A stretch of DNA of 64,000 nt from Janthinobacterium rivuli (lineage in GTDB: Bacteria > Pseudomonadota > Gammaproteobacteria > Burkholderiales > Burkholderiaceae_D). The notes under the pieces are model-generated. The model made no database searches. It was not told the DNA's origin and saw only the letters and a program-made list of their open reading frames with translations. Location of the stretch: positions 3,038,001-3,102,000 of the forward strand of contig NZ_CP121464.1 in NCBI RefSeq assembly GCF_029690045.1, read 5' to 3'. The first letter of the stretch is position 1, and each line of letters begins with the position of its first letter. Made by a program: the position numbers and the translations under genes. This document shows, piece after piece, positions 1-12,755 of the stretch.

Positions 1-181
1 GCTGCAAAACGCGGCCAGCCCCGAGGCGCTGGCCGAGGCCATGTGGCAGCAGCTGAGCGACGTGCCGGGCCGTTTGCGCCTGGTGCAGCGCTTCACGGAC
101 ATGCATCACAGCCTGCTGCGCGACAGCGCGCAGGAAAGCGCGAATGCCGTCATGCAGGTCATCGCCGCACACCGCAAGTAA
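1..181 (+). CDS. lpxB: Lipid-A-disaccharide synthase, C-terminal end (partial)
   Basis: Only the last 59 codons are present, open from the left edge and ending in TAA at 179-181. The residues (AMWQQLSD...[14 protein letters not shown]...VIAAHRK) look like the C-terminal helix of LpxB, the glycosyltransferase that makes the lipid A disaccharide on the inner-membrane face. The call rests largely on context: in betaproteobacteria lpxA-lpxB is commonly followed by rnhB and a SpoU methyltransferase, as here. The piece is too short to show catalytic motifs. Confidence 0.72.
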   Translation, partial: LQNAASPEALAEAMWQQLSDVPGRLRLVQRFTDMHHSLLRDSAQESANAVMQVIAAHRK

Positions 182-218
182 GCACCGTTTCAATCGCAGT
201 TCCTACCAAAGATTCAAC

Positions 219-857
219 GTGAAAAATATCTATCCCGGCCTGTTTGACGACTTGCCATTCTCGCTCGATGAAATCATCTGTGGCGTCGACGAGGCAGGCC
301 GCGGTCCGCTGGCCGGCCCCGTGTTCGCCGCCGCCGTGATCCTCGACCCGAATCAGCCGATCGACGGCTTGCGCGATTCGAAAAAACTCAGCGAAGCCAA
401 ACGCGACCTGCTGGCGCCGCAGATCAAGGCCAAGGCCCTGGCCTGGGCCATCGCCGAAGCGTCGGAAGAAGAGATCGACCGCCTGAACATTTTGCAGGCA
501 TCGATGCTGGCCATGCGCCGCGCCGTCGAGGCGCTGGCGACCGTGCCGACCCTGGCCCTGATCGACGGCAACCGCTGTCCCGTGATGCCGATACGCGGCA
601 TGGCCATCGTCGGTGGCGACGACAAGGTCGATTCGATTTCGGCCGCCTCGATCCTGGCCAAGACGGCGCGCGACGCGGCCCTGGTGCATCTGCACGCGGC
701 CTATCCCGAGTACTGCTTCGACCAGCACAAGGGCTATGGCACCAAATTGCACCTGGAACGCCTGCACCTGCACGGCGCCTCGCCCGTGCACCGCCGCTCG
801 TTCGCGCCCGTGCGCAACGTGATCGCCCTGTTTGGTGGACAGGAGGTGGCGGCATGA
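219..857 (+). CDS. rnhB: Ribonuclease HII
   Basis: RNase HII cleaves the RNA strand of RNA-DNA hybrids and removes misincorporated ribonucleotides. The signature [15 protein letters not shown] lies near the N-terminus, with metal-binding D24 and E25, followed by DSKKLS and the C-terminal KGYGT motif. I chose the GTG at 219, which gives 212 residues, the usual length. The in-frame ATG at 144 would overlap lpxB by 38 bases and add a tail unlike the family. The stop overlaps the next start by four bases (ATGA), so translation is probably coupled. Confidence 0.93.
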   Translation: MKNIYPGLFDDLPFSLDEIICGVDEAGRGPLAGPVFAAAVILDPNQPIDGLRDSKKLSEAKRDLLAPQIKAKALAWAIAEASEEEIDRLNILQASMLAMRRAVEALATVPTLALIDGNRCPVMPIRGMAIVGGDDKVDSISAASILAKTARDAALVHLHAAYPEYCFDQHKGYGTKLHLERLHLHGASPVHRRSFAPVRNVIALFGGQEVAA

Positions 858-1639
858 AGACGATTACCTCGCGCGACAATGCGCAATACAAGGATTTGCT
901 GAAACTGGCGGGCAGTTCGCAGGCGCGCCGCAAGTCGGGCCGCACCCTGCTCGATGGCGTGCATCTGTGCCAGTCGTATCTGCAACTGCGCGGCATGCCG
1001 GAGCAATGCATCGTCAGCGAAAGCGCCTTGCGTAACCCCGAAGTGATGGAGATCGTCGGCCAGCTGGAAAGCCAGCGCGCGCATGTACTGGGCTTGCCCG
1101 ACGCGCTGTACAACGCGGTGAGCCAGGTCGAACACGGCGTGGGCGTGATGTTCCTCATCGAGACGCCGGAGCGGGCCGTCACGCAGCCGCTGAGCGTGTC
1201 GGCCGTGCTGCTCGATAACCTGCAGGATCCGGGCAACGTGGGGTCGATTTTGCGCAGCGCGGCCGCCGCCGGCATCACGCAGGTGTACTGCAGCGCCGGC
1301 ACGGCCTTCTGCTGGTCGCCGAAGGTGCTGCGCGCAGCGATGGGCGCACACTTCGTGCTCGACATCTTTGAAAACGTCGACCTGGCGGCGCTCGTGTCGG
1401 GCGCCACGGTGGCGACCCTGGCCACCAGCGGCTATGCCACGCAGCAGCTGTACGACGTCGACCTGCGCCAACCGGTCGCCTGGCTGTTTGGCCATGAAGG
1501 GCAGGGCGTCGCCGACGATTTATTGTCGATGGCGACGCACCAGGTGGTCATTCCGCACCTGGGCCAGATCGAATCGCTGAACGTGGCCGCCTGCGCCGCC
1601 GTCTGCTTCTTCGAGCAGCTGCGTCAGGGGCGTACTTGA
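854..1639 (+). CDS. SpoU/TrmH-family RNA 2'-O-methyltransferase
   Basis: This 261-residue protein is a SPOUT-class RNA ribose methyltransferase. Residues about 1-100 form the substrate-binding domain. The catalytic part carries the three TrmH motifs: [17 protein letters not shown] (motif 1, with the catalytic Asn/Arg region), LFGHEGQGV (motif 2) and [19 protein letters not shown] (motif 3), which forms the trefoil knot and SAM site. It overlaps rnhB by four bases. The target is probably rRNA, by analogy with RlmB-like proteins, but the exact nucleotide cannot be read from sequence. Confidence 0.9.
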   Translation: MKTITSRDNAQYKDLLKLAGSSQARRKSGRTLLDGVHLCQSYLQLRGMPEQCIVSESALRNPEVMEIVGQLESQRAHVLGLPDALYNAVSQVEHGVGVMFLIETPERAVTQPLSVSAVLLDNLQDPGNVGSILRSAAAAGITQVYCSAGTAFCWSPKVLRAAMGAHFVLDIFENVDLAALVSGATVATLATSGYATQQLYDVDLRQPVAWLFGHEGQGVADDLLSMATHQVVIPHLGQIESLNVAACAAVCFFEQLRQGRT

Positions 1640-1705
1640 CGGTGACATCATGCCTGCGCGGGCGGCGCGGCTGAGGTTGGCGCGAGGAAATGAAGGGGGA
1701 AAGCA

Positions 1706-2470
1706 ATGGCAGATGACTATTTCGACACGACCTTGACTGCTATGGAGCAGCTTTTGTTGGGTACGAAAATAGCTGTTGAGCATTTTAATGGAAGATTCCA
1801 CAGCATTCATGGGGAGCCGATTGCAGAAGTCGAGATTCGAGGCTTATGGGATCACGCTGTCGTCATGGATAGCACCACGGTGGCCAGGCTTTTGATGATA
1901 CCGGATAGCTCTAGCGTCGCTTTTGGAAAATTTGCGGAGCAGGAGGACGGGGCGCCAGCCGGTTTTAGTGCCAGATTTTGCAATGCGTATACGAGGGACG
2001 ACGAGACCAACTCCGTGATTGCTTTCATGGACAATGACGGCGCAATGGTTTCAATCGAATCTCTTTACGTGCAGCGGATAATGTTAAATGTGTTGGCGCC
2101 TAAATATTTTTGTACTGTGGCATTTGGGCTGATGGCGATAACGGCATATCGGCATGGTTTCAGGAAGATTTCCCTGTTTGCTGCCGGCAGCGGTAAGGAA
2201 CTCGCAGGTGATCCGGACGCACTGGCCGGCTATGACGTCTGGCCAAAATTCGGTTTCGACGCGCCGCTCATGCGGGTTGATCTGCAGCGCAATGCTCTGC
2301 ATGCACTGAAAGATTGCCAGTCTGTCCAGGAGGTTTTGGCCATTGTGCCACAGTGGTGGGCAGATAATGGCACTCCTCGCGAGATGCATTTCGACCTGAC
2401 CGCCGACAGCAGATCGTGGGATATTCTGCTAGACTATCTGACAGCAATGTTGGACAAAGGAGAAGTCTGA
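1706..2470 (+). CDS. Hypothetical protein, 254 aa, unknown family
   Basis: A good ribosome site (gaaggggg) precedes the ATG by 8 bases, so this is probably a real gene. The protein is acidic, with no signal peptide or membrane segment. Towards the C-terminus it has GYDVWPKFGFDAPL and then FDLTADSRSWDILLDYL. I have an impression of similar W-P-x-F/L-G-F/Y signatures in phage or toxin-like proteins but cannot assign a family. Codon use is less GC-biased than in the neighbouring core genes, which suggests acquisition. It overlaps the next gene by one base (TGATG) and shares a terminator with it. Confidence 0.75.
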   Translation: MADDYFDTTLTAMEQLLLGTKIAVEHFNGRFHSIHGEPIAEVEIRGLWDHAVVMDSTTVARLLMIPDSSSVAFGKFAEQEDGAPAGFSARFCNAYTRDDETNSVIAFMDNDGAMVSIESLYVQRIMLNVLAPKYFCTVAFGLMAITAYRHGFRKISLFAAGSGKELAGDPDALAGYDVWPKFGFDAPLMRVDLQRNALHALKDCQSVQEVLAIVPQWWADNGTPREMHFDLTADSRSWDILLDYLTAMLDKGEV

Positions 2471-2835
2471 TGACTACACATTTAAAGAATCCTGCAAAGG
2501 TTTTGTGTGATGATCCGTCCGCGTCGAAGGCTGCGCTGCGGCTGGAGAAATTGCAGAGATTGCTCGTTTCGCGGCCGACAGTTCATGTGGCAGCACCGGA
2601 AGCCGCTACAGCGAAGAAGAAAAATATTGACCATAAGGCGTCTTACAAAGGATCGCTGGCTTTTGCAGAGCAAGCACGGTCGCACTTTTTTGTTCAAGAC
2701 GCGGTACTTAAAGATGGTAGAGTTTCCATCACGGTGTCAGGCAAACCTATTTCTGATGTTCACCGCGTGCAGATGGTTTATGGGTCGAAGATAGACATCC
2801 CGGAAATCAGGCGATCCGGGAAAACCCAAAAGTAA
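2470..2835 (+). CDS. Hypothetical small basic protein, 121 aa, partner of upstream gene
   Basis: It starts at the ATG overlapping the upstream stop (TGATG), with agaag just before it. An upstream in-frame ATG at 2416 lies inside the previous gene and is less likely. The product is lysine/arginine-rich, with an Ala-rich helix (KAALRLEKLQRLLVSR) and a C-terminal segment VSGKPISDVHRVQMVYGSKIDIPEI. No family is recognised. The tight coupling suggests a two-protein unit (complex, or toxin with partner), but nothing in the sequence proves this. A strong terminator follows directly. Confidence 0.68.
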   Translation: MTTHLKNPAKVLCDDPSASKAALRLEKLQRLLVSRPTVHVAAPEAATAKKKNIDHKASYKGSLAFAEQARSHFFVQDAVLKDGRVSITVSGKPISDVHRVQMVYGSKIDIPEIRRSGKTQK

Positions 2836-2862
2836 AAAAACGGTCTGCGGACCGTTTTTTTT
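2834..2862 (+). terminator. Rho-independent terminator of the two-gene cassette
   Basis: A perfect hairpin ACGGTC / TGCG / GACCGT (2840-2855) is preceded by A-rich sequence and followed by eight T. It closes the 1706-2835 operon. The A tract on the left would also allow weak function for the opposite strand. Confidence 0.92.
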
Positions 2863-2920
2863 GCTTATGGGGTGAGTGCCATGTTTCCATGTATGTTCAC
2901 TTGCAATTCCTGCCTGGCGT

Positions 2921-3769
2921 TCAATATTCGCGGCGGTTCGGCTTAATCTCTTGCAAAATGGTCGTGGAGATCTCCTCGATCGACTTGGTGGTCGACGACA
3001 GCCAGCGGATACCCTCGCGTTTCATCATTTTTTCCGCCTCGTTGACCTCGTAACGGCAATTTTCGATGGCCGCATACTTGCTGCCAGCGCGTCTTTCGTT
3101 GCGTATTTCCGACAAACGTTCGGGCGTAATGCTCAATCCGAAAATTTTATTCTTAAATTCCAGTAAGGCGGAAGGCAGCTTGTCGCGCTCGAAATCGTCG
3201 GGAATCAGCGGATAATTGGCCGCCTTGATACCGTATTGCATGGCCAGGTACAGGCTGGTCGGGGTCTTGCCAGAGCGCGATACACCCACCAGAATGACAT
3301 CGGCCGAGGACAGGTTCTTGTGCGACTGGCCGTCGTCATGCGCCAGCGAATAGTTGATCGCCTCGATGCGGTTCTTGTATTCCTCGCTGTCGACGATGTT
3401 GTGCGAACGGCCGATGGTATGGGTCGACATCACGCCCAGCTCCTGCTCCAGCGGGGCGACAAAGGTCTGGATCAGGTCCATGTGCATGCCGCTGGACTTG
3501 CGGATCACGGCCGACAGGTCGTTCTTCACCAGGGTCGAGAAAATGATGGGGCGCTGGCCATCGGTGGCAAACGCTTCGTTGATCTTGCGCGCCGCCTCGT
3601 AGGCCTTGTCCATGGTGTCGATGAAGGGCAGGCGGATCTGGCGGAAGCGCAGATCGAACTGCGTCAGCACCGAGTGGCCGAACGTCTCGGCGGTGATGCC
3701 GGTGCCGTCGGAAACGAAGAAGACGGTGCGGGCCGCGGAGGGCAGAGGAGGGCGTGGTTCTTGTGTCAT
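2921..3769 (-). CDS. ppsR: PEP synthase regulatory protein (bifunctional kinase/phosphotransferase, DUF299)
   Basis: This cytosolic enzyme inactivates PEP synthase by ADP-dependent threonine phosphorylation and reactivates it by phosphorolysis. The start [18 protein letters not shown] and the P-loop [16 protein letters not shown] are typical of the family, as is the central region [14 protein letters not shown] use the ATG at 3769 (282 aa). Extension to 3784 would need a TTG. It is divergent from ppsA, its substrate enzyme, with about 150 bases between them, so the two promoters share this region. Confidence 0.93.
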   Translation of the reverse strand: MTQEPRPPLPSAARTVFFVSDGTGITAETFGHSVLTQFDLRFRQIRLPFIDTMDKAYEAARKINEAFATDGQRPIIFSTLVKNDLSAVIRKSSGMHMDLIQTFVAPLEQELGVMSTHTIGRSHNIVDSEEYKNRIEAINYSLAHDDGQSHKNLSSADVILVGVSRSGKTPTSLYLAMQYGIKAANYPLIPDDFERDKLPSALLEFKNKIFGLSITPERLSEIRNERRAGSKYAAIENCRYEVNEAEKMMKREGIRWLSSTTKSIEEISTTILQEIKPNRREY

Positions 3770-3921
3770 GGGTTTTCGGATCAAGATTGTGCGTCGTCAA
3801 TTTGCGCCGCACAAGGTAAAATGGCTGCAACGGTATGATTGTGCTGCACGACGCCAAGAATAACAAGAAGACTGTCTGTGCGCCGCGCGTAAAGATTTCT
3901 ATCATCAGTAAGGGTGTCATT

Positions 3922-6354
<2,433 letters not shown>

Positions 6355-6373
6355 GCATCTTTATCGCCCTCTG

Positions 6374-6410
6374 AAAACCCGCTGCCGCTCACCTGGCAGC
6401 GGGTTTTTTT
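6374..6410 (+). terminator. Rho-independent terminator after ppsA
   Basis: A nine-base perfect stem (cccgctgcc / ggcagcggg, 6378-6403) with an eight-base loop is followed by seven T, 20 bases after the ppsA stop. Confidence 0.93.
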
Positions 6411-6521
6411 ATGCCCATCATGCAGGGACAGGCGATAACCATGCGGCGCACGGCAGTATTCGATGGGCTTGCGCCAGATCAGCTAAAATGATTCCACCAA
6501 TACATTGAAACGGGAGTTCTC

Positions 6522-7019
6522 ATGGCAAGCAAGAAACCGAGCAAAGTGGCAAAGATCGACATCGGCATTTCCGAGGCGGACCGCGCGAAGATCGCGGAAG
6601 GCCTGTCCGGCCTGCTGGCCGACAGCTACACCTTGTACCTGATGACCCATAATTTTCACTGGAACGTCAAGGGGCCGATGTTCAACACCCTGCACCTGAT
6701 GTTCATGACGCAATACACGGAGCAGTGGGCCGCGCTGGATCTGATCGCCGAGCGCATTCGCGCCCTTGGCTATCCGGCGCCGGGTACCTACAAGGAATTC
6801 GTGAAGCTGGCCTCGATCAAGGAAATCGACGGCGTGCCGCCGGCGCTGGACATGGTCAGCCACCTGGTGTCGGCGCAGGAAGCGACCGCGCGCACGGCGC
6901 GCCGCCTGTTCCCTTTGCTGGAAAAGGCCAATGACCAGCCGACGGCTGACCTGATCACGCAGCGCCTCGATTTGCATGAAAAAACGGCATGGATGCTGCG
7001 CAGCCTGCTGGAAGAGTAA
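6522..7019 (+). CDS. dps: Dps-family DNA-binding ferritin-like protein
   Basis: The 165-residue product is a typical Dps: a lysine-rich N-terminal tail (ASKKPSKVAK) that may bind DNA, then a four-helix bundle. The ferroxidase ligands lie in HNFHWNVKG and in EQWAALDLIAERIRALG. Dps dodecamers oxidise and store iron and protect DNA in stationary phase or oxidative stress. It stands alone, with the ppsA terminator before it and a hairpin terminator about 110 bases after it. The start has gggag 7 bases upstream. Confidence 0.93.
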   Translation: MASKKPSKVAKIDIGISEADRAKIAEGLSGLLADSYTLYLMTHNFHWNVKGPMFNTLHLMFMTQYTEQWAALDLIAERIRALGYPAPGTYKEFVKLASIKEIDGVPPALDMVSHLVSAQEATARTARRLFPLLEKANDQPTADLITQRLDLHEKTAWMLRSLLEE

Positions 7020-7131
7020 TGCCGGGCCTGCGGCGCTAATTCGTCCCTGCCTATTGACGCCATCAGGAATTGCGTTAGACTGCTTGTATATAGGTGTTTG
7101 GCAAGAATAATATCAGGCAGTCATACGCATT

Positions 7132-7168
7132 AAACCCCGTCGCTTATATAGGCTGCGGGGTTTTTTAT
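7132..7168 (+). terminator. Rho-independent terminator between dps and nfeD
   Basis: The stem AAACCCCG (7132-7139) pairs with CGGGGTTT (7156-7163) and is followed by further T. It may end the dps transcript. Alternatively it may end a short independent RNA, because a plausible -35/-10 pair (TTGACG at 7054, TAGACT at 7076) lies about 60 bases upstream. Confidence 0.82.
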
Positions 7169-7195
7169 TTTCGGATTCGCAAAGATGGAGGCATC

Positions 7196-7612
7196 ATGGC
7201 TGAATGGGTAGGCTGGTTTGTGGCGGCAGGCGCGGTATTGATCCTTGAGCTGTTTACGGGCACGTTTTATTTGCTGATGATCGCCATCGGCATCAGTGCC
7301 GGAGGACTGGTGGCGCTGGCGGGCGGCAATGGTGGCTGGCAAGCTCTGACGGCGGCCATTGTCGGCGTGGCGGCCACTTTGTTATTGCGGCGCAGCCGTT
7401 TTGGCAAGGCGGCGCGGCGCGATGCGGCGCAGGATCCGAATGTGAATCTCGATATCGGCCAAAGCGTGGCGGTCGCGCATTGGGTCGATGGCGCGGCGCG
7501 CGTCATGTACCGCGGCGCCTTGTGGGATGTGGAACTGATTCCCGGCAGCGATACGCAGGCCGGTCATTACACCATACGTGCCGTGCGTGGCAGCCGTTTG
7601 ATTGTTGAATAA
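7196..7612 (+). CDS. NfeD-family membrane protein
   Basis: The short (138 aa) NfeD form has an N-terminal membrane region (WVGWFVAAGAVLILELFTGTFYLLMIAIGISAG split over two or three helices) and a C-terminal OB-fold domain (GQSVAVAHW...YRGALWDVEL). NfeD proteins partner with stomatin/SPFH proteins in membrane quality control, and the next gene is such a protein 15 bases downstream. I use the ATG at 7196 with ggaggc 5 bases upstream. An extension to 7094 would run through the terminator hairpin. Confidence 0.9.
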   Translation: MAEWVGWFVAAGAVLILELFTGTFYLLMIAIGISAGGLVALAGGNGGWQALTAAIVGVAATLLLRRSRFGKAARRDAAQDPNVNLDIGQSVAVAHWVDGAARVMYRGALWDVELIPGSDTQAGHYTIRAVRGSRLIVE

Positions 7613-7627
7613 CCTGGAGAGTAGATT

Positions 7628-8572
7628 ATGGAAGTAAGCACTGGAAGCGTGTCGCTGATCTTGTTATTGCTGGCATTGGTATTTGTCTTCAAGACGGTCA
7701 ATGTGGTGCCGCAGCAGCATGCCTGGGTGGTGGAACGCCTGGGCAAGTTCCATGCGGTATTGGGTCCTGGCCTGAATATCGTCGTGCCTTTTGTCGACCG
7801 CATCGCCTACAAGCACGTGCTCAAGGAAATTCCGCTCGACGTGCCGCCGCAGGTGTGCATTACGCGCGACAATACGCAATTGCAGGTCGATGGCATTCTG
7901 TATTTCCAGATTACCGACGCCATGCGTGCTTCATATGGCTCGTCGAATTATATTGCCGCCATTACGCAACTGGCGCAAACGACCTTGCGTTCGGTGATCG
8001 GTAAAATGGAACTCGACAAGACATTTGAAGAACGCGACCATATCAATACGGCCATCGTGAATGCCATCGATGAATCGGCGGCGAATTGGGGCGTCAAGGT
8101 ATTGCGCTATGAAATCAAGGATTTGACGCCGCCCAAGGAAATCCTGCATGCGATGCAGGCACAGATTACGGCCGAACGCGAAAAGCGCGCCCTGATTGCC
8201 GCCTCGGAAGGGCGCAAGCAGGAGCAGATCAATATCGCCAGCGGTGAGCGCGAAGCGGCCATTGCCCGCTCCGAAGGCGAAAAGCAGGCGTCGATCAACC
8301 GTGCCGAAGGTCAGGCCACTGCCATCGTCGCGCTGGCGCAAGCCAGCGCCGAGGCGCTGCGCCAGGTGGGGGCGGCCATACGGGAGCCGGGCGGGGAAGA
8401 TGCCGTCAATCTGAAAGTGGCAGAGCAGTATGTGGGCGCGTTCGCGCAATTGGCGAAAACAAATAACTCGATTATCGTGCCGGCCAATCTGGGCGATATG
8501 AGCGGCTTGATTGCCACCGCGATGCAGGTGGTGAAAACGCAGAAGCCGAAAGGCGGCGTGGCGATTCCCTGA
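7628..8572 (+). CDS. Stomatin/paraslipin-type SPFH membrane protein (QmcA-like)
   Basis: The 314-residue protein has one N-terminal membrane anchor (SLILLLLALVFVFKTV), then the SPFH domain (VPQQHAWVVERLGKFHAVLGPGLN...VPFVDRIAYKHVLKE). A coiled-coil follows, rich in AEREKRA, SEGRKQE and GEREAAI repeats, and then the C-terminal helix (YVGAFAQLAKTNNSIIVPA). It probably forms oligomeric rings in the inner membrane with the upstream NfeD protein, affecting protease access and membrane domains. The pair is an operon with a gagag ribosome site. A terminator follows. Confidence 0.93.
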   Translation: MEVSTGSVSLILLLLALVFVFKTVNVVPQQHAWVVERLGKFHAVLGPGLNIVVPFVDRIAYKHVLKEIPLDVPPQVCITRDNTQLQVDGILYFQITDAMRASYGSSNYIAAITQLAQTTLRSVIGKMELDKTFEERDHINTAIVNAIDESAANWGVKVLRYEIKDLTPPKEILHAMQAQITAEREKRALIAASEGRKQEQINIASGEREAAIARSEGEKQASINRAEGQATAIVALAQASAEALRQVGAAIREPGGEDAVNLKVAEQYVGAFAQLAKTNNSIIVPANLGDMSGLIATAMQVVKTQKPKGGVAIP

Positions 8573-8619
8573 TTGCCGCTGGATGGGTGAATAGCAAATC
8601 CGTAGCAAGTTTGTCGTCA

Positions 8620-8649
8620 AAAACTGCCCGCCGTATTGCGGGCAGTTTT
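8620..8649. terminator. Bidirectional hairpin terminator after the stomatin gene
   Basis: The perfect 11-base stem AAAACTGCCCG / CGGGCAGTTTT has an eight-base loop. The T end serves the plus strand, and the mirrored A tract would allow function on the minus strand. Confidence 0.88.
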
Positions 8650-9210
8650 CATTTGCGCTACTGGAATATATGTCGGCAGCCGGGCTCGCGTATCTGCGCT
8701 TGAATCCATAACGTTGAAATATTTTCTTTATGCTATGCTGTGCGCACTTTGGGGATTATATGCTGTCGTGCGACGCTTATCTTTTTGATTGAAGTAGAAT
8801 CTGCTGCGCATGCGTGGCGATGATTGCGCCAATATGCGCGACGGATGCGTGGGGAGTGCTTGGTAGTCGATGCAGAATTGGCGATAGTATTGCTCCCATG
8901 TATATTTTGAATTGCTATTTATAATTACTATAAATTGCAATGAAACAAAAAGTGCTGCAAAATAAATACTGCAGATGGCGCTGTATTGAATCGCCGCCGC
9001 CCAAAGCAGGGACGCTTGCGCAGACTGTTTGCGCGCGATGGATGTTCCGGGGATTGAAGGTTTGCAGTGTTCGAAAGCCAGGGAAGTCGGTTTTTTGGTA
9101 AAAGAATTGTAAAAAACAATCAAATCTGAAGAAAAATCACCTCAGTCGCGTTACAATTGGATAGAATTTAACTGTTCAGTTATATTTTTCAACTCACACA
9201 AGGAAATATC
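8650..9210. other. AT-rich intergenic region upstream of the H-NS gene
   Basis: There is no convincing gene in 560 bases. A reading frame on the minus strand (8728-9123) exists, but its composition and lack of a ribosome site argue against it. AT-rich tracts close to the H-NS gene (9080-9200) may be H-NS binding or autoregulatory sequence. This is inferred only from base composition. Confidence 0.5.
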
Positions 9211-9519
9211 ATGGATCTGTCCAGCTTATCCCTGTCCGAACTGCGCACCTTGCAGGACGACATCAAGAAGCAAATGAAGAAACGCGAACAGGACGATCTG
9301 TCCAAAGCGCGCGAGCAAATCCTGGCAATTGCCCAAAGCGTTGGCGTTTCCGTCAAAGATCTGGTTGGCACGGGTATCCGCGCTAAAACCGGCACGGTCG
9401 CAGTACGCTATCGCAATCCGGATGATGCGACGCAGCAATGGACTGGCCGTGGCCGTCAACCGAAATGGGTCAAAGAGTGGACCGATGCGGGCAAATCGCG
9501 TGATCTGCTGAAGGTGTAA
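9211..9519 (+). CDS. H-NS family nucleoid-associated protein
   Basis: The 102-residue protein has an N-terminal coiled-coil oligomerisation region (LSELRTLQDDIKKQMKKREQD) and the C-terminal AT-hook-like DNA-binding motif YRNPDDATQQWTGRGRQPKWV, diagnostic of H-NS. It would silence AT-rich and foreign DNA, so the islands in this window are plausible targets. It has its own long upstream region and the ribosome site aagga. No partner gene is adjacent. Confidence 0.92.
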   Translation: MDLSSLSLSELRTLQDDIKKQMKKREQDDLSKAREQILAIAQSVGVSVKDLVGTGIRAKTGTVAVRYRNPDDATQQWTGRGRQPKWVKEWTDAGKSRDLLKV

Positions 9520-9537
9520 TGTAATACGCCATTCATT

Positions 9538-9595
9538 CGGATGCTTGTCCTGTGGAGTAGTACAGGTGTAGTACAAGGCAGCATGCAAGCATCCG
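9538..9595. repeat. Ten-base inverted repeat downstream of the H-NS gene
   Basis: CGGATGCTTG (9538-9547) and CAAGCATCCG (9586-9595) are perfect complements with a 38-base loop. The loop itself contains short complementary pieces (cctgt/acagg) and a repeated gtagtac. No T tract follows, so it is not a classical intrinsic terminator. It could be an mRNA 3' structure. Confidence 0.55.
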
Positions 9596-9759
9596 GAACT
9601 TTCCTGATTTATCGTCTTTGGCCAGACAGGCAAAGCGGATTCGCATCGCTTATCTCCCCGGTATTTTCGCCCATACCAGTCTTATTTCCGCCGTATCTCT
9701 TTCCTTCTCCTGTTTTCATCCCGTCGCGCCATGCTTTTCATTTGCCGCAGGCACCGGCA

Positions 9760-9788
9760 AAATAAAACCCGGCATATAGCCGGGCTTG
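9760..9788 (-). terminator. Rho-independent terminator of smpB
   Basis: Read on the minus strand, AAGCCCGG / CTATATG / CCGGGTTTT is followed by ATTTT. It lies about 40 bases after the smpB stop. Confidence 0.85.
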
Positions 9789-9824
9789 ATGGTGTTGGCG
9801 CAGCACGCTGCGCGTAGTGCCGTA

Positions 9825-10274
9825 TCAGCGGCGGTGCGACTTCATTGCCGCCTGGACTTCGCGCGCGCCATCGCGGTCGCGTTCCGCTGCCCGCTTGTCG
9901 TGTTGCTTCTTGCCCTTGGCCAGGCCGATTTCGCATTTCACGCGGCCGCCCTTGTAGTGCAGGTTGAGCGGCACCAGGGTATAGCCGGAGCGTTCCACCT
10001 TGCCGATCAGTTTATCCATTTCCGTGCGGTGCAGCAGCAGCTTGCGCGTGCGTACGGCTTCCGGGTGGATGTGGGTGGAGGCGGTCGGCAGGGCGCTGAT
10101 ATGCGCGCCGAACAGGAAGAGCTCATCGCCGCGGACGACGACGTAGGCTTCCTTGATTTGTACGCGGGCGTCGCGGATGGCTTTGACTTCCCAGCCTTCC
10201 AGCACGATGCCGGCTTCGTAGCGATCCTCGATAAAGTAGTCGTGGAAGGCTTTTCTGTTGTCTGCTATGGTCAT
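9825..10274 (-). CDS. smpB: SsrA-binding protein SmpB
   Basis: SmpB binds tmRNA and delivers it to stalled ribosomes for trans-translation. The 149-residue protein has the expected start [29 protein letters not shown], the conserved [18 protein letters not shown], and the basic C-terminal tail [15 protein letters not shown] that mimics the tRNA anticodon arm. It is divergent from ratA, the common arrangement. No tmRNA gene was recognised in the window. Confidence 0.96.
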   Translation of the reverse strand: MTIADNRKAFHDYFIEDRYEAGIVLEGWEVKAIRDARVQIKEAYVVVRGDELFLFGAHISALPTASTHIHPEAVRTRKLLLHRTEMDKLIGKVERSGYTLVPLNLHYKGGRVKCEIGLAKGKKQHDKRAAERDRDGAREVQAAMKSHRR

Positions 10275-10367
10275 GAGATGGTAAATGTGCGCGGGTCGGT
10301 TAAACTACTGTCTCGCGCAAGCGCGATAAAATCAAATGTATCCAACATCATAGCAAATGGTTCTTCA

Positions 10368-10799
10368 ATGGCAGTAGTACATAAATCAGTTTTTCTCGGC
10401 TATAGCGCCGAACAAATGTTCGCGCTGGTGGCGGCGGTAGAGGATTATCCCAAATTCCTGCCCTGGTGCGGTGCGGTCGAGATTCGCGAGCGGGGCGAGA
10501 ACACGGTCGTCGCCAGCGTGGGCATACATTACCACGGCGTGCGCCAAAGCTTCACCACGTCCAACGAGAACGTGCCGCCGACTTCCATCAAGATGAAGCT
10601 GGTGGACGGTCCTTTCAAGACCCTCGACGGCGTGTGGACCTTCAAGGCCCTGCGCGACGATGCGTGCAAGATCGAGCTGGACCTGCACTACGAGTTTTCC
10701 AGCCGCGTACTGGAACAGATCATCGGCCCCGTCTTCGGCATGATCGCCAACAGCATGGTCGATTCCTTCTGCAAGCGCGCGGAGACGGTGTATGGCTGA
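10368..10799 (+). CDS. ratA: RatA/Coq10-type START-domain protein
   Basis: The 143-residue protein belongs to the polyketide cyclase/START-like family. The characteristic run VEDYPKFLPWCGAVEI appears near the N-terminus and the C-terminal helix is LEQIIGPVFGMIANSMVDSFCKRAE. Relatives bind ubiquinone (Coq10) or block 70S ribosome formation (RatA of E. coli), and sequence alone does not decide between them. I use the ATG at 10368. It overlaps rnfH by eight bases, the usual ratA-rnfH pair. Confidence 0.9.
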   Translation: MAVVHKSVFLGYSAEQMFALVAAVEDYPKFLPWCGAVEIRERGENTVVASVGIHYHGVRQSFTTSNENVPPTSIKMKLVDGPFKTLDGVWTFKALRDDACKIELDLHYEFSSRVLEQIIGPVFGMIANSMVDSFCKRAETVYG

Positions 10800-11088
10800 A
10801 GCGGGCATCACGGTACAAGTCTGTCACGCCTTGCCTGACAGCAGCTTTCTGCGTGCCTTGACGGTGCCTGCGGGTACCACCATCGGGCAGGCGGTAGAGC
10901 AGAGCGGCTTGCTGCGGGAAATCCCCTCTATCGACCTGGCCGTGAACATGGTTGGCATTTATGGCAAGAAGAAGCCGCTCGATACCATCCTGCGCGAGCA
11001 TGACCGCGTGGAAGTGTACCGGCCTTTGCAAGCGGACCCGAAAGAAGCGCGCCGGCGCCGGGCTGGCGGCAAGCCTGCCAAGGGCTGA
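10792..11088 (+). CDS. rnfH: RnfH-family ubiquitin-like protein
   Basis: This small (98 aa) beta-grasp protein has the family pattern VQVCHALPDSSFLRALTVPAGTTIGQAVEQSG and the C-terminal DRVEVYRPLQADPKEARRRRA. Its biochemical role is not established. It almost always follows ratA, as here with an eight-base overlap, and was called the antitoxin-like partner in early work. Confidence 0.92.
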   Translation: MAEAGITVQVCHALPDSSFLRALTVPAGTTIGQAVEQSGLLREIPSIDLAVNMVGIYGKKKPLDTILREHDRVEVYRPLQADPKEARRRRAGGKPAKG

Positions 11089-11192
11089 GCGGGCAGGGGT
11101 GGCGGCAGCCTGGCCGCTGCCGGCCGAGCGCCATTTTTTGCTATTTTCAAATATCTTTTCTATGCTGCAAGGACGGAGGGTGCTTTTTTCTG

Positions 11193-12685
<1,493 letters not shown>

Positions 12686-12755
12686 GCGGTAACGAAAGTC
12701 CAGACCGGCGCCCAGTGCGCCGGTTTTGCAATTGACCTTGAATAAAGCTCCGACC

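Noticed and set aside
8728..9123. 131-codon open frame on the minus strand in the AT-rich region before the H-NS gene
   Set aside because: There is no ribosome site and no recognisable domain. The residues look like translated non-coding DNA.
9786..10367. Long N-terminal extension of ratA running opposite smpB
   Set aside because: The extension is antisense to smpB. The family start is at the ATG 10368.
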